The translations under genes and the position numbers were made by a program. From a virus, in IMG/VR virus record IMGVR_UViG_3300044946_000057, positions 1 through 47,542 of that record: DNA of 47,542 bases; one strand, given 5' to 3'. Every line of letters starts with the position of its first letter. Positions within the stretch are counted from its first letter, which is position 1. Positions 29,609 to 36,935 of the stretch are shown in pieces. The notes beneath the pieces are model-generated. The model was not told the origin of the DNA and made no database searches. It saw nothing but the letters and a program-made list of their open reading frames with translations.

Positions 29609-30207
29609 ATGGCTGAGCCGTTTATATGGGCTGTACAAGCAAACCTTTTGCGACACTCGCGCGAGGACGTGGCTGTGCAGCTCCGTGAGCTTGGAATACC
29701 ATTTGTCGGCGTGAACGTCATTCCGTTCTCAGACGAGCTGACTTGGCTATTCGAGGAACCAGCCGGTACGCGGGTCATTCCATACGGCTCCGCAGCGCTG
29801 ATCAGACGTGCGATGAATCGTCGGTGGAATGGGCTATTCTTTGACGCTGAGCGCTTCCGCGTGGACACGTGGCTCTGGAACCGCAATGACATGCTCAACG
29901 ATAGAGCCGTCATCCTGACCGCTGGTGATGCATTGGAATGGATTGCAACGCACGGACAGCGCTCATGGCATGTGCGCCCAGTGGAGGACCTAAGGTATTT
30001 GCCGGTCTCGTCATGCTGACCAGCGAACTGATAGACTGGCTGGGGAAGGCTGATGGAGGGCCGCAGATATCATCTGGCCTATTCACGCGAGATACCGAGA
30101 TAGCCATCGCGCCGGCTCAAAACCTCAAGGCTGAATGGCGCTGGATCGTGGTAGGCGGCAAAGTTGTCGATGGCGCGGCTACCAATTGCGTAGTATTCAG
30201 CAGCTAA
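29609..30207 (+). pseudogene. ATP-grasp-type protein, frameshifted and truncated
   Basis: The first frame (ATG 29609) reads to HVRPVEDL and then hits a stop at 30017-30019. A -1 shift near 29990-29996 continues as VFAGLVMLTSELIDWLG and on through EWRWIVVGGKVVDGA to a stop at 30205-30207. The two pieces join into one protein like phage ATP-grasp domain proteins (DUF4343 type), which normally continue with a catalytic C-terminus absent here. So the gene seems both frameshifted and shortened, unless the shift is an assembly error. Confidence 0.65.
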
Positions 30208-30241
30208 CTGATCCGGCCCAAACGATCTCGGACCCTCCGAA

Positions 30242-30523
30242 ATGAGCCTGTTCCAATGCCAGCACTGCGGTTGCAGGGAGAACACGGCGCTCGCCGGCCA
30301 GGGCTGCGATGGCTTCGCGGAGACGTTCTACGACTGGACGGGTATTGAGGATCGCCGCGGCAAGAAGCTGTGCAGTGCCTGTGCGCCAACGAAGTACAGC
30401 GACGGCACCCCTACCAGCTTCGGCCAGTGGCATGGTCAGTTTGAACGAGTGTTTCTACCGATTGGCGCGTACCGGACAGATCGCCACGGCAATCTGGAGC
30501 GTGTCGAAGGTGGAAAGGCATGA
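30242..30523 (+). CDS. Zinc-ribbon phage protein, 93 aa
   Basis: ATG at 30242. CQHCGCRENTA (6-16) and LCSACAPTKYSDGTPT (about 43-58) form a four-Cys ribbon, and FGQWHGQFERVFLP is a further family-like stretch I associate with small early phage proteins. Function unknown. Confidence 0.65.
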   Translation: MSLFQCQHCGCRENTALAGQGCDGFAETFYDWTGIEDRRGKKLCSACAPTKYSDGTPTSFGQWHGQFERVFLPIGAYRTDRHGNLERVEGGKA

Positions 30524-30648
30524 CCGATACTATCGAGACCACTGAGCGTGTTGCAGAGAAGCAGAATCCGGTCTGGGCCAAGGGCATCCGGGTTCGGTAC
30601 CTCGACGGAGCCTATTCGATTGAACTGACGCCTAGCGGCACACCGTAA
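30520..30648 (+). CDS. Small hypothetical protein, 42 aa
   Basis: ATG at 30520 overlaps the previous stop. Short beta-type sequence (GIRVRYLDGAYSIELTPSG). Last gene of the plus-strand block; it converges with and overlaps the minus gene at 30632 by 17 bp. Confidence 0.45.
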   Translation: MTDTIETTERVAEKQNPVWAKGIRVRYLDGAYSIELTPSGTP

Positions 30649-30820
30649 GATTCTCCGCATCCACGAACCTGCGTGCCACTCGCCCGTCCGGCAGCGTGGC
30701 ATCGATCGCCACCTTCCTGTTTCTCTTCACTGCGACCACCACCGCACTGATGACCTGAGCGGGCCGGCGCGTCAGGCCGACCTTGTAGCGATACCAGCGC
30801 ACCAGATCGCCGGGCTTCAT
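30632..30820 (-). CDS. Small SH3-like basic protein, 62 aa
   Basis: ATG at 30820 follows the hydrolase stop. MKPGDLVRWYRYKVGLTRRP opens a small beta-barrel-like domain with basic strands, as in short phage proteins that may bind nucleic acid or the cell wall. Last gene of the late minus block. Confidence 0.55.
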   Translation of the reverse strand: MKPGDLVRWYRYKVGLTRRPAQVISAVVVAVKRNRKVAIDATLPDGRVARRFVDAENLTVCR

Positions 30821-31408
30821 CTAAGCCGCCATCGCCTGATAGTGGCTCGTGATTCTCGCCACAATCGCCGGCCCCCATAGCGCCAGTTTCGTGAAGATAT
30901 CCGAGTGCCCGCTGACCGATGGCAGCATCGGGGTGGCGGCGCAGTTGATATTGGTGATGGCAGGATCTTTGCCGACATAGCCGGCGTGCCCCATCTCGCC
31001 CCAGTTGGCATCCACAATATGCAACTGCTCCGCGACACGGGCCGCTTCCGTGATCGTGTCACCGCCGTTGTAGTACACGTCGATCCACTTGCATGGCACG
31101 GGGCGGATAATGTCCTGCTCGAGTGCGGCGTTGATGAAGACGGCGCCCCCGAACGGGGCGCCGGCGTGCATCAGATCGTACGCAATCGCACAGCCATTGC
31201 TGTGTCCGATCACGATGTCGCCGGGCTCGATATAGGGCAGCATTGAACCCACGACAATGGGATTCACGATGCGGCTCTCAACTGCCAGGATGAACCCGTA
31301 GTCGGCGTAGCGCACATCAAACCCGGCGCTCTTCAGATACGGGATCAGCAACTCAGGGGCCTGATTGGCCCCCTCGGTGTGGATGCCGTGTAGTAGATGG
31401 ATACGCAT
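30821..31408 (-). CDS. Alpha/beta hydrolase
   Basis: 195 aa. HLLHGIHTEG (4-13) forms the oxyanion strand, GHSNGC (68-73) is the nucleophile elbow with Ser70, a late Asp is near 117 (YYNGGDT), and the His is in SGHSDIF near 168. A full catalytic triad is therefore visible. It sits at the end of the lysis-type cluster, so an esterase acting on host envelope lipid or polysaccharide is plausible, as with mycobacteriophage LysB; substrate unknown. No signal peptide. Confidence 0.8.
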   Translation of the reverse strand: MRIHLLHGIHTEGANQAPELLIPYLKSAGFDVRYADYGFILAVESRIVNPIVVGSMLPYIEPGDIVIGHSNGCAIAYDLMHAGAPFGGAVFINAALEQDIIRPVPCKWIDVYYNGGDTITEAARVAEQLHIVDANWGEMGHAGYVGKDPAITNINCAATPMLPSVSGHSDIFTKLALWGPAIVARITSHYQAMAA

Positions 31409-31671
31409 TACTTTGGGAGTTTCCCCTGCAGATCGGTGATCCAGCCGTCCAGCTTGGTATTGACTGCGGTCTGGACCGCGCCGCCCTCAGCGACCGCGAG
31501 ACCGGGCAATAGAAGTTCCAACTGCCCCAGAAGAGACGTAGAGGCCCCTGGATACTTCAGCGCCCACTGGGCTGGATCTGCCCCCATGTTCACTGAGAAC
31601 TGCTTGACGGCCTGAAGGGCGGCAATAGCTGTCGGGATAGCGGCGACTTCGATCGGGTTAGGTGTACTCAT
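31408..31671 (-). CDS. Small phage protein, 87 aa
   Basis: ATG at 31671, overlapping the membrane gene stop. Ala/Leu-rich helical protein (PTAIAALQAVKQFSVNMG, then GQLELLLPGLAVAEGGA). Similar proteins occur beside lysis genes in podoviruses. Function unknown. Confidence 0.6.
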   Translation of the reverse strand: MSTPNPIEVAAIPTAIAALQAVKQFSVNMGADPAQWALKYPGASTSLLGQLELLLPGLAVAEGGAVQTAVNTKLDGWITDLQGKLPK

Positions 31672-31937
31672 GGTTTGCCCTCCTGGGGCATGGGTAAAGG
31701 GGAATCTGCCTTAGCGGATGCGACAATGGCCTTGGCGTTATCGACGGTATCTGAGATCCACTGTGCTCGAAGGTAGTTGATGATCGATATTCCTAAGTTC
31801 AGCCCGAGCACGACTTTCACTGAAAACACACCGCTAATAGCAAGGATGGCTAGTACACCAGCAATAGAATTGGTGATGCGGCTGAACTTGCTACCCATCC
31901 ACTTGAAGACAATCAGCATGAAATCCCAGAACGTCAC
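31668..31937 (-). CDS. Membrane protein, holin candidate, 89 aa
   Basis: GTG at 31937 with GGAGGG six bases upstream; the frame is open further but the extension overlaps the next gene antisensically in composition. A hydrophobic region with one or two helices covers about 1-55 (FMLIVFKWMG, AGVLAILAISGVFSVKVVLG) and the tail is charged. Size, topology and place suggest a holin. Confidence 0.55.
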   Translation of the reverse strand: MTFWDFMLIVFKWMGSKFSRITNSIAGVLAILAISGVFSVKVVLGLNLGISIINYLRAQWISDTVDNAKAIVASAKADSPLPMPQEGKP

Positions 31938-32137
31938 AGATGCCCTCCTCTGGTGTGGAAGCCGCTCATGACGCCCGGGAAGAAGATCGACAGCAGCCAC
32001 AGGACGACCGCCACGATAACGACAATGTTCATGATCTTCTTGATCATGGCGTCCATCGGTAGGTAGGTATTGGCCAGCCACAGCAGAATACCGATGACGA
32101 TGAGGATGATGACGATGTGAACGATATCCATATGCAC
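31934..32137 (-). CDS. Two-helix membrane protein, 67 aa
   Basis: ATG at 32137. Two long hydrophobic helices (about 4-24 and 34-56: IVIILIVIGILLWLA and IMNIVVIVAVVLWLLSIFF) with a short basic loop. Similar to the small bacterial Thivi_2564-type membrane proteins seen in phages. A second holin or antiholin candidate. Confidence 0.65.
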   Translation of the reverse strand: MHMDIVHIVIILIVIGILLWLANTYLPMDAMIKKIMNIVVIVAVVLWLLSIFFPGVMSGFHTRGGHL

Positions 32138-32140
32138 CTC

Positions 32141-32530
32141 TTACGTAATCGACAGCGCCTGCGATACGGGTGTATCGGGCGAACATCCCAGTCCATCGCA
32201 AACAAATTTCAAGTACGCGGCGCTGTTGTTTTCGGAAGGAGGCGCAAACTCGTAGATCGCCTGCTGCAGTGTGAGCCCGCGTTGCGCGTATCGCTGCAAC
32301 TTCTCTTCAAGGTCCGCCCAGCCGTCCTGTGGTGTGTCGATCTTCCCAATCGCGTCAGGGGCGTCAGGATCGTGCTCAGAATGAGGGCTATGGCGCAGAT
32401 CACCAGGGTTGTTATCGCGAGTAGGAAGCGAACCAGCAATGCCATAACCCTCCTCGTCCGCAATCAGCGCGTCCAGCTTGTCGGGAGCTGCGGCCAACAA
32501 TACCGACAAGCGACTAGGCATCGCGCTCAC
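32141..32530 (-). CDS. Putative peptidoglycan-active (lysozyme-like) protein
   Basis: 129 aa. RDNNPGDLRHSP (about 38-49) and DTPQDGWADLEEKLQRYA with LTLQQAIYEFAPPSENNSAA form a pattern known from phage virion lysozyme-like proteins; the NNPGNLR element is the best-known part. The acidic catalytic residue is probably an early Glu (DEEGYG). No signal peptide. It could be the endolysin or a virion-borne wall enzyme. Confidence 0.6.
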   Translation of the reverse strand: MSAMPSRLSVLLAAAPDKLDALIADEEGYGIAGSLPTRDNNPGDLRHSPHSEHDPDAPDAIGKIDTPQDGWADLEEKLQRYAQRGLTLQQAIYEFAPPSENNSAAYLKFVCDGLGCSPDTPVSQALSIT

Positions 32531-32724
32531 TTCTTCCCCTCATTGCGCCCCTGTTCTACGCCCTCAGCTCTGGACGCTTTGCGAGTGGCGTCCAGCAATT
32601 CTGTGAGACGAGAGTTGATCTGCATGTGAACCTGCGTGATCTTGTTGCGATTGATCAGCGAGGTCACTACAGCGCCGATCGCCCCGAGCGCGGTCACAAG
32701 CTGCATGATGTCGTGAGCGTTCAC
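32527..32724 (-). CDS. Small membrane-anchored helical protein, 65 aa
   Basis: GTG at 32724 overlaps the previous stop. One hydrophobic helix (MQLVTALGAIGAVVTSLI, about 7-24), then a charged helix (NSRLTELLDATRKASRAEG). This inner-membrane-plus-coil layout is spanin-like or holin-like; no lipobox partner was found. Confidence 0.55.
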   Translation of the reverse strand: MNAHDIMQLVTALGAIGAVVTSLINRNKITQVHMQINSRLTELLDATRKASRAEGVEQGRNEGKK

Positions 32725-32945
32725 GGCGTTGTCACATACACGATCTGCATCACGCAGTTGAAGAAAAAGGCTTGCTGCTGGGCGGTGATCGTCGCCGGGT
32801 TGTCCTCGTACTGCTCAATGATTCGTTCAAGCACTGCTACCATCTTCGGGTTGACATCTCCATCGGCAATGCCTTTGCGAACCTTGGCGACTGCCTCGTC
32901 GCCGATGATGATGATCCCGCCGCCGCCGTTGTCGTTACCGCTCAT
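32721..32945 (-). CDS. Hypothetical protein, 74 aa
   Basis: ATG at 32945. A Gly-rich start with a run of isoleucines (NGGGGIIIIGDEAV) and helical middle. Overlaps neighbours at both ends. Function unknown. Confidence 0.5.
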   Translation of the reverse strand: MSGNDNGGGGIIIIGDEAVAKVRKGIADGDVNPKMVAVLERIIEQYEDNPATITAQQQAFFFNCVMQIVYVTTP

Positions 32946-33270
32946 GCTTGCTCTCCAGTAGTTTCAAACGCACTTCCACGTCGCTCTTGAACGGATTGAA
33001 ATCGTCGCGCTCGAAGTTCTCTTGATACATCTGCTTCATGCGCTGTTCTCTCTGATCGTTGGAGAACTCTATGATAAGCAGAACCGACAGAGCCATCGAC
33101 AGGCCGCACACGAGCGCGAGCGCAATAACTGCCACTACCAGCGATGTGGAATTGACTTGCGTGAGCGTGGCCTGCGCGCCCGGGGAAGCACCAGTGCCCT
33201 GGCGGATATGAATTGCGCCGGGTGATTCATTGGCAAAGGTGCGTTCTGGTGTTTGATCAGTGTCCGACAT
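32935..33270 (-). CDS. Membrane protein, 111 aa
   Basis: ATG at 33270. A soluble N-terminus of about 40 residues, one hydrophobic helix (SLVVAVIALALVCGLSMALS, about 43-70) and a charged C-terminal helix. Part of the lysis-type cluster. Could be spanin-like; not assigned. Confidence 0.55.
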   Translation of the reverse strand: MSDTDQTPERTFANESPGAIHIRQGTGASPGAQATLTQVNSTSLVVAVIALALVCGLSMALSVLLIIEFSNDQREQRMKQMYQENFERDDFNPFKSDVEVRLKLLESKHER

Positions 33271-33532
33271 CTGACGTCCTTACGATGACGATCTTTCCGG
33301 CCAACAACAACTGCATGGTCGTGTCGATCGATTCGACCTTAGCATAGAGCCCCACTCCGCCTACCATTTCGCCCGCGACCAGAATGCTCATGATGGTCAG
33401 CAGCCAGTTAGTGAGCTTGCTACTAGATCCATTGTGGACGGTGTTTCCCATGCCGATGACGGCCTGACGCGCGACACGCCTGATGTACTCATCGTAGTCA
33501 GCCAAGTCTCCGGGGTCGTCGGGCTGTTTCAT
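33257..33532 (-). CDS. Membrane protein, 91 aa
   Basis: ATG at 33532 overlaps the tailspike stop. One hydrophobic helix (WLLTIMSILVAGEMVGGVGL, about 43-62) with an acidic N-terminus. First gene after the tailspike. Function unknown. Confidence 0.5.
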   Translation of the reverse strand: MKQPDDPGDLADYDEYIRRVARQAVIGMGNTVHNGSSSKLTNWLLTIMSILVAGEMVGGVGLYAKVESIDTTMQLLLAGKIVIVRTSDVGH

Positions 33533-35292
33533 GCTGCCGTGGCCGTGCTGGCGGTCTGCTGGCTGATGGTCACAGTCCCGGTCCCGGTCGCGTTGGCATC
33601 CACCGTAATGACCCCTGTCACGTAGTTCACTGACACGACAATGGCAGCGGCTGCGTTGGCCCCTCCCGATACGGTTGTGACGACGATGCGATCGCCACCG
33701 TTGAAGGAGTAGGAATCAGAAATAGTGCTCATCTGCACCGTGTTCTGGCCGCTTAATACCCCGCCGGCTTTGTTGCTCGCTGGACTGCTGTAGAACACGC
33801 CGTGCAGCGATGAGGTGTTTATCGTGCGATTACCGGAGTTGAGCTGTGCGGCTCCCGGATACCACTTGGTGATCGGATTGATGCTGTACTGCACGCCGTT
33901 GTACAGGCTATCCACCGTGTTGGTGATGCCGCCGAAGCTCAGTGTCCCGACGGTCTGGCCAGGGAATGCGTAGCACACCTGAGCAGAATTGACGAACGAT
34001 CCGGCGCTAGAACCTGCCTCGTAGTAAGCGCCCTGATTCTGGCAGTCGAAGTACTGCACGGCCATCGTGACCCCGTTATAGAAGTTTGCACGTACCTTCA
34101 GACTACCGATGCTCGCCAGACACTGAATTGCGTAGGTGACGTTGTTGAAGAAGCAGGTTCCGATATCGACATCGTTGAGATTGTTGGCGCCAGAGCCGCC
34201 CAGTATGAAGGCGGCGGTCCCGGTCGAGGTGAATTCAAAGTAGACGTTCTTTGCACTCACGGCGGCGACGTTATCGATCGCCACGCTGGACTGATCGCAG
34301 TTGAAACCTTCCAACCGGATGCAAACGCCCTGCGGAGTTCCAAGGCTGACGGCAGAGGAGAAGCGCATATCGCCGATGTTCAGCGCATAGTTGGCATTGC
34401 CGCCGTAGTTGCCGCCACACACCAGAATGGAGTTGATCGGGAACGTACTCGACGGCGAGTACATCGACATACCGGTGTTGTTGACGCCGAAAGTGCAGTT
34501 CTGGAACTGCAAGATGAAGCCACGCACGACGCATCCGAACCCGCACTGTGCCGCCCCGCACTGATCGAGCACGTGGCCGTTGCCATCCACCAGAACACCG
34601 ATGGTGTTGTTGGCCTTTGCGTTGGCATCGCCCTCGACGAACAGCCCCTTGATGCGAAGGCGGGCGCCCAAATTGCCCGCGAGCGCTGAATTGTGGATCT
34701 TTACAGCCGGGCTGGTCGCGGTCCATGAACCAGAACTCTGTCCGCTGTTTGAGACGATCCCGACCGCGTAGAGCTGGCCGTCGCACTGCACGTTCTGATT
34801 GAACGTCACGGTCGAGGTGATCTTGTAGCCATTGCCAGGCGTGTAGGGGATGTACAGCGGGAAGTTGATCAGGCCAGCGGCATTCAAAGCCGCCGTATCA
34901 TCGGTCACGCCATCCCCAACCGCGCCGTACCGCCACACATGGCCATAGATGTACTGCGGGTTGACGACGTTCGTACCGTTTTCACCGATCGCGGTATCGA
35001 TGGGGTAAGTGACAAAACCGATTATTTGCGGGGTGAGCGCCGCGAGAGCAGCCGCTACTGCGACGGCAAGCGTAGTACCTCCTAAATTGCTCAAAGCCTG
35101 CGCCGCAGTACGCGCCGCAGTCCCCCCGTTCGCTATCTCATTCGGCAGATCTGAGAACAGAGCCGCGCGCGCCGCGGGAGTGGTCTGCGCGCTGTTGAAC
35201 ACGCTGTTGGCGAGTACGTCAACGCCATTGAGCCATGCTGCATCGACCACCGGGCCTTGCGTATCGACGTAGTTTTGCAGTGGATTGCCCAC
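33529..35292 (-). CDS. Tailspike with pectate-lyase fold
   Basis: 587 aa from GTG 35292 with GGAGG upstream. The N-terminal 115 residues (VVDAAWLNGVDVLAN, Ala-rich helix) are the likely virion anchor. YGAVGDGVTDDTAALNAAG (about 122-140) is the hallmark of the pectate lyase 3 superfamily, and beta-helix rungs follow to about 480. Such spikes bind and often cleave host O-antigen or capsule. The C-terminal 100 residues are a separate beta domain. Main receptor-binding candidate. Confidence 0.85.
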   Translation of the reverse strand: MGNPLQNYVDTQGPVVDAAWLNGVDVLANSVFNSAQTTPAARAALFSDLPNEIANGGTAARTAAQALSNLGGTTLAVAVAAALAALTPQIIGFVTYPIDTAIGENGTNVVNPQYIYGHVWRYGAVGDGVTDDTAALNAAGLINFPLYIPYTPGNGYKITSTVTFNQNVQCDGQLYAVGIVSNSGQSSGSWTATSPAVKIHNSALAGNLGARLRIKGLFVEGDANAKANNTIGVLVDGNGHVLDQCGAAQCGFGCVVRGFILQFQNCTFGVNNTGMSMYSPSSTFPINSILVCGGNYGGNANYALNIGDMRFSSAVSLGTPQGVCIRLEGFNCDQSSVAIDNVAAVSAKNVYFEFTSTGTAAFILGGSGANNLNDVDIGTCFFNNVTYAIQCLASIGSLKVRANFYNGVTMAVQYFDCQNQGAYYEAGSSAGSFVNSAQVCYAFPGQTVGTLSFGGITNTVDSLYNGVQYSINPITKWYPGAAQLNSGNRTINTSSLHGVFYSSPASNKAGGVLSGQNTVQMSTISDSYSFNGGDRIVVTTVSGGANAAAAIVVSVNYVTGVITVDANATGTGTVTISQQTASTATAA

Positions 35293-35628
35293 CTATCCTC
35301 CCGCCGGGATCGTGTCATCAAAACTCAGTACCGTACGCCCCGGGATCATGCAGCCCGGTGTCGCATAGCCTGGTATCGCCGACTGGCCGTTGAAAGAGCA
35401 GAAACTGATGTAGATAGACCTGCGAGGCTGCGCCCACGGCACGCTCTGAATATCAGGCACGCCGCGAACGAAGTCTTGAGGGTGGCGAACTTCCCAACAA
35501 GTACGGCATCGATACATGCCCTGCCAATGTTTGATCAGCTCCGATGCCTTGTACTTGCGATTGCACATAGAGCACACGGCATTGTAATCACCGGGCGCGT
35601 AATAGGTTGAAGCGGTAGGTCCTGACAT
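35293..35628 (-). CDS. Zinc-ribbon structural-cluster protein, 111 aa
   Basis: ATG at 35628. CSMCNRKYKASELIKHWQG and YRCRTCWEVRHPQDFVRG (about 19-56) make a four-Cys ribbon with the HPQDFVRG end that marks a common phage tail-region family. The rest is a beta tail. It lies between the ATP-grasp gene and the tailspike. Confidence 0.7.
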   Translation of the reverse strand: MSGPTASTYYAPGDYNAVCSMCNRKYKASELIKHWQGMYRCRTCWEVRHPQDFVRGVPDIQSVPWAQPRRSIYISFCSFNGQSAIPGYATPGCMIPGRTVLSFDDTIPAGG

Positions 35629-36935
35629 CAGAACCTCATGCCAGCGGCAAAGCCGTGTTTCTGGAGCAGCGGCAGTTCCTTCTCAAGTCGGCTTCCGATA
35701 TCGGTTCGCATCATCACGTCACTCGGCCAGTCGAGCGCCTTAGCGACCTCGTAGCAGGCGTCCTGCGCGCCGCTCACCGTGCGCGCGCTGCCGGTGGCGA
35801 CCAGCACGTAACAGCCAGCCGTGACGATCGCCTGAGCCTGCTTGATTGCGCCGTCGACCAATTTTGGCGCGCTGCCGGCCTTGACCTGTTGAAAGTGGAC
35901 GTGGCCGTAGTTCTCATCCGTCAGGCCGTAGATCGGGAATCCTTCCCACGTGCCGGCCGGATCGTGACACCACGGATAGTCGCCGTGCGTCAGGACAGCG
36001 CCCACTGCCACCTTGGTCGAGACACGCAGCGTGTCCTCGCCGTGCAACAGGTCGTACATCCACTGGATCGGATCGCCCTGTACGACTTCCTGCATGATGC
36101 AGGCGGCTGGCCAGCCTAGACGGTTGGTCCATTCCATTGGCCACGGCGTGCCGCGTTTATCGATCATGCAGTTGACGCTGCAACAACCGACATAATTGCA
36201 CTCGTGCAGATAGTCGGTGATCGGCGCCAGAATCATGTCGAAGAGCTTCGACTGCGTGACGTGGCGCAGGACGGTGCCCTGCTCGCCGGTGTTGCAGCCA
36301 TAGTCGTCGTTCATCAGTTTCTTGTGCTCGAACGACTCCTCGATCACCTGACTCCAGCCGGCGGGCCCGAACCAGCCGGCAATGCCCATCTCCACGCCCT
36401 TGACGCGCTCCTGCATCATCAAGTGGCCCTTGAACTTGCCGTCTGCCTCCCACTTCTGCAGCGTGAAGATCGCCTCATCGGGTGTCGACGCGACGCAGGT
36501 CATGGCCTTGTCGGCCTCCCCTCCCCACGGCTTCATTGCATACGCCTGTCCTGTATCGACGATCAGGTCAATGGCCTCCTGCGCGGACTCGACGACCTGG
36601 TAGGGGATGGTCTCGATACCGGCCGCGGCGAGCACTTCCTGCCCCTTGGCTCGGTCGAGTTCCAGTTCGGCGGCCTTGGCGTTGGCGCCAAAGATCGGAT
36701 ACCCGCGCCCGAAGTACTCGGCGAGCTTGCCGGCGTAGGTCGCATTGCCGGTGAGCACGATGAGTTCCGCCCAGTCCATTTCCGCTTCCCAGTCATCGAC
36801 CTTTTCGATCAGGCCGTCGCCGTAGGGCTTGGTCGTCGGCAGCGCGTACTTGACCTCGTGTCCTGCCTCGTGCGAGCGCATGGCCAGATCCAGACCCATC
36901 CCTTCCGCGTCGTTGTCGAGTAGAAGCACTTTCAT
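35628..36935 (-). CDS. PurD-like ATP-grasp ligase in the structural block
   Basis: 435 aa. The N-terminal Rossmann part (MKVLLLDNDAEGMGLDLAMR), an ATP-grasp core (YAMKPWGGEADKAMTC, about 133-148; an acidic VKGVEMGIAGWF strand) and WTNRLGWPAA near 270-280 follow the phosphoribosylamine-glycine ligase layout. It lies between ejection proteins and the tailspike gene, an odd place for a purine enzyme. It may ligate an amino group to a nucleotide, sugar or virion protein; substrate unknown. Confidence 0.75.
   Translation of the reverse strand: MKVLLLDNDAEGMGLDLAMRSHEAGHEVKYALPTTKPYGDGLIEKVDDWEAEMDWAELIVLTGNATYAGKLAEYFGRGYPIFGANAKAAELELDRAKGQEVLAAAGIETIPYQVVESAQEAIDLIVDTGQAYAMKPWGGEADKAMTCVASTPDEAIFTLQKWEADGKFKGHLMMQERVKGVEMGIAGWFGPAGWSQVIEESFEHKKLMNDDYGCNTGEQGTVLRHVTQSKLFDMILAPITDYLHECNYVGCCSVNCMIDKRGTPWPMEWTNRLGWPAACIMQEVVQGDPIQWMYDLLHGEDTLRVSTKVAVGAVLTHGDYPWCHDPAGTWEGFPIYGLTDENYGHVHFQQVKAGSAPKLVDGAIKQAQAIVTAGCYVLVATGSARTVSGAQDACYEVAKALDWPSDVMMRTDIGSRLEKELPLLQKHGFAAGMRF

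Noticed and set aside
31938-32201. N-terminal extension of the holin candidate
   Set aside because: It overlaps the 67-aa membrane gene and reads as His/Arg-rich sequence, and GTG 31937 has a strong ribosome site.
36204-36923. 239-codon plus-strand frame opposite the PurD-like gene
   Set aside because: Exactly antisense to a gene with clear ATP-grasp layout; Leu/Val/Arg-rich shadow typical of GC-rich antisense frames.
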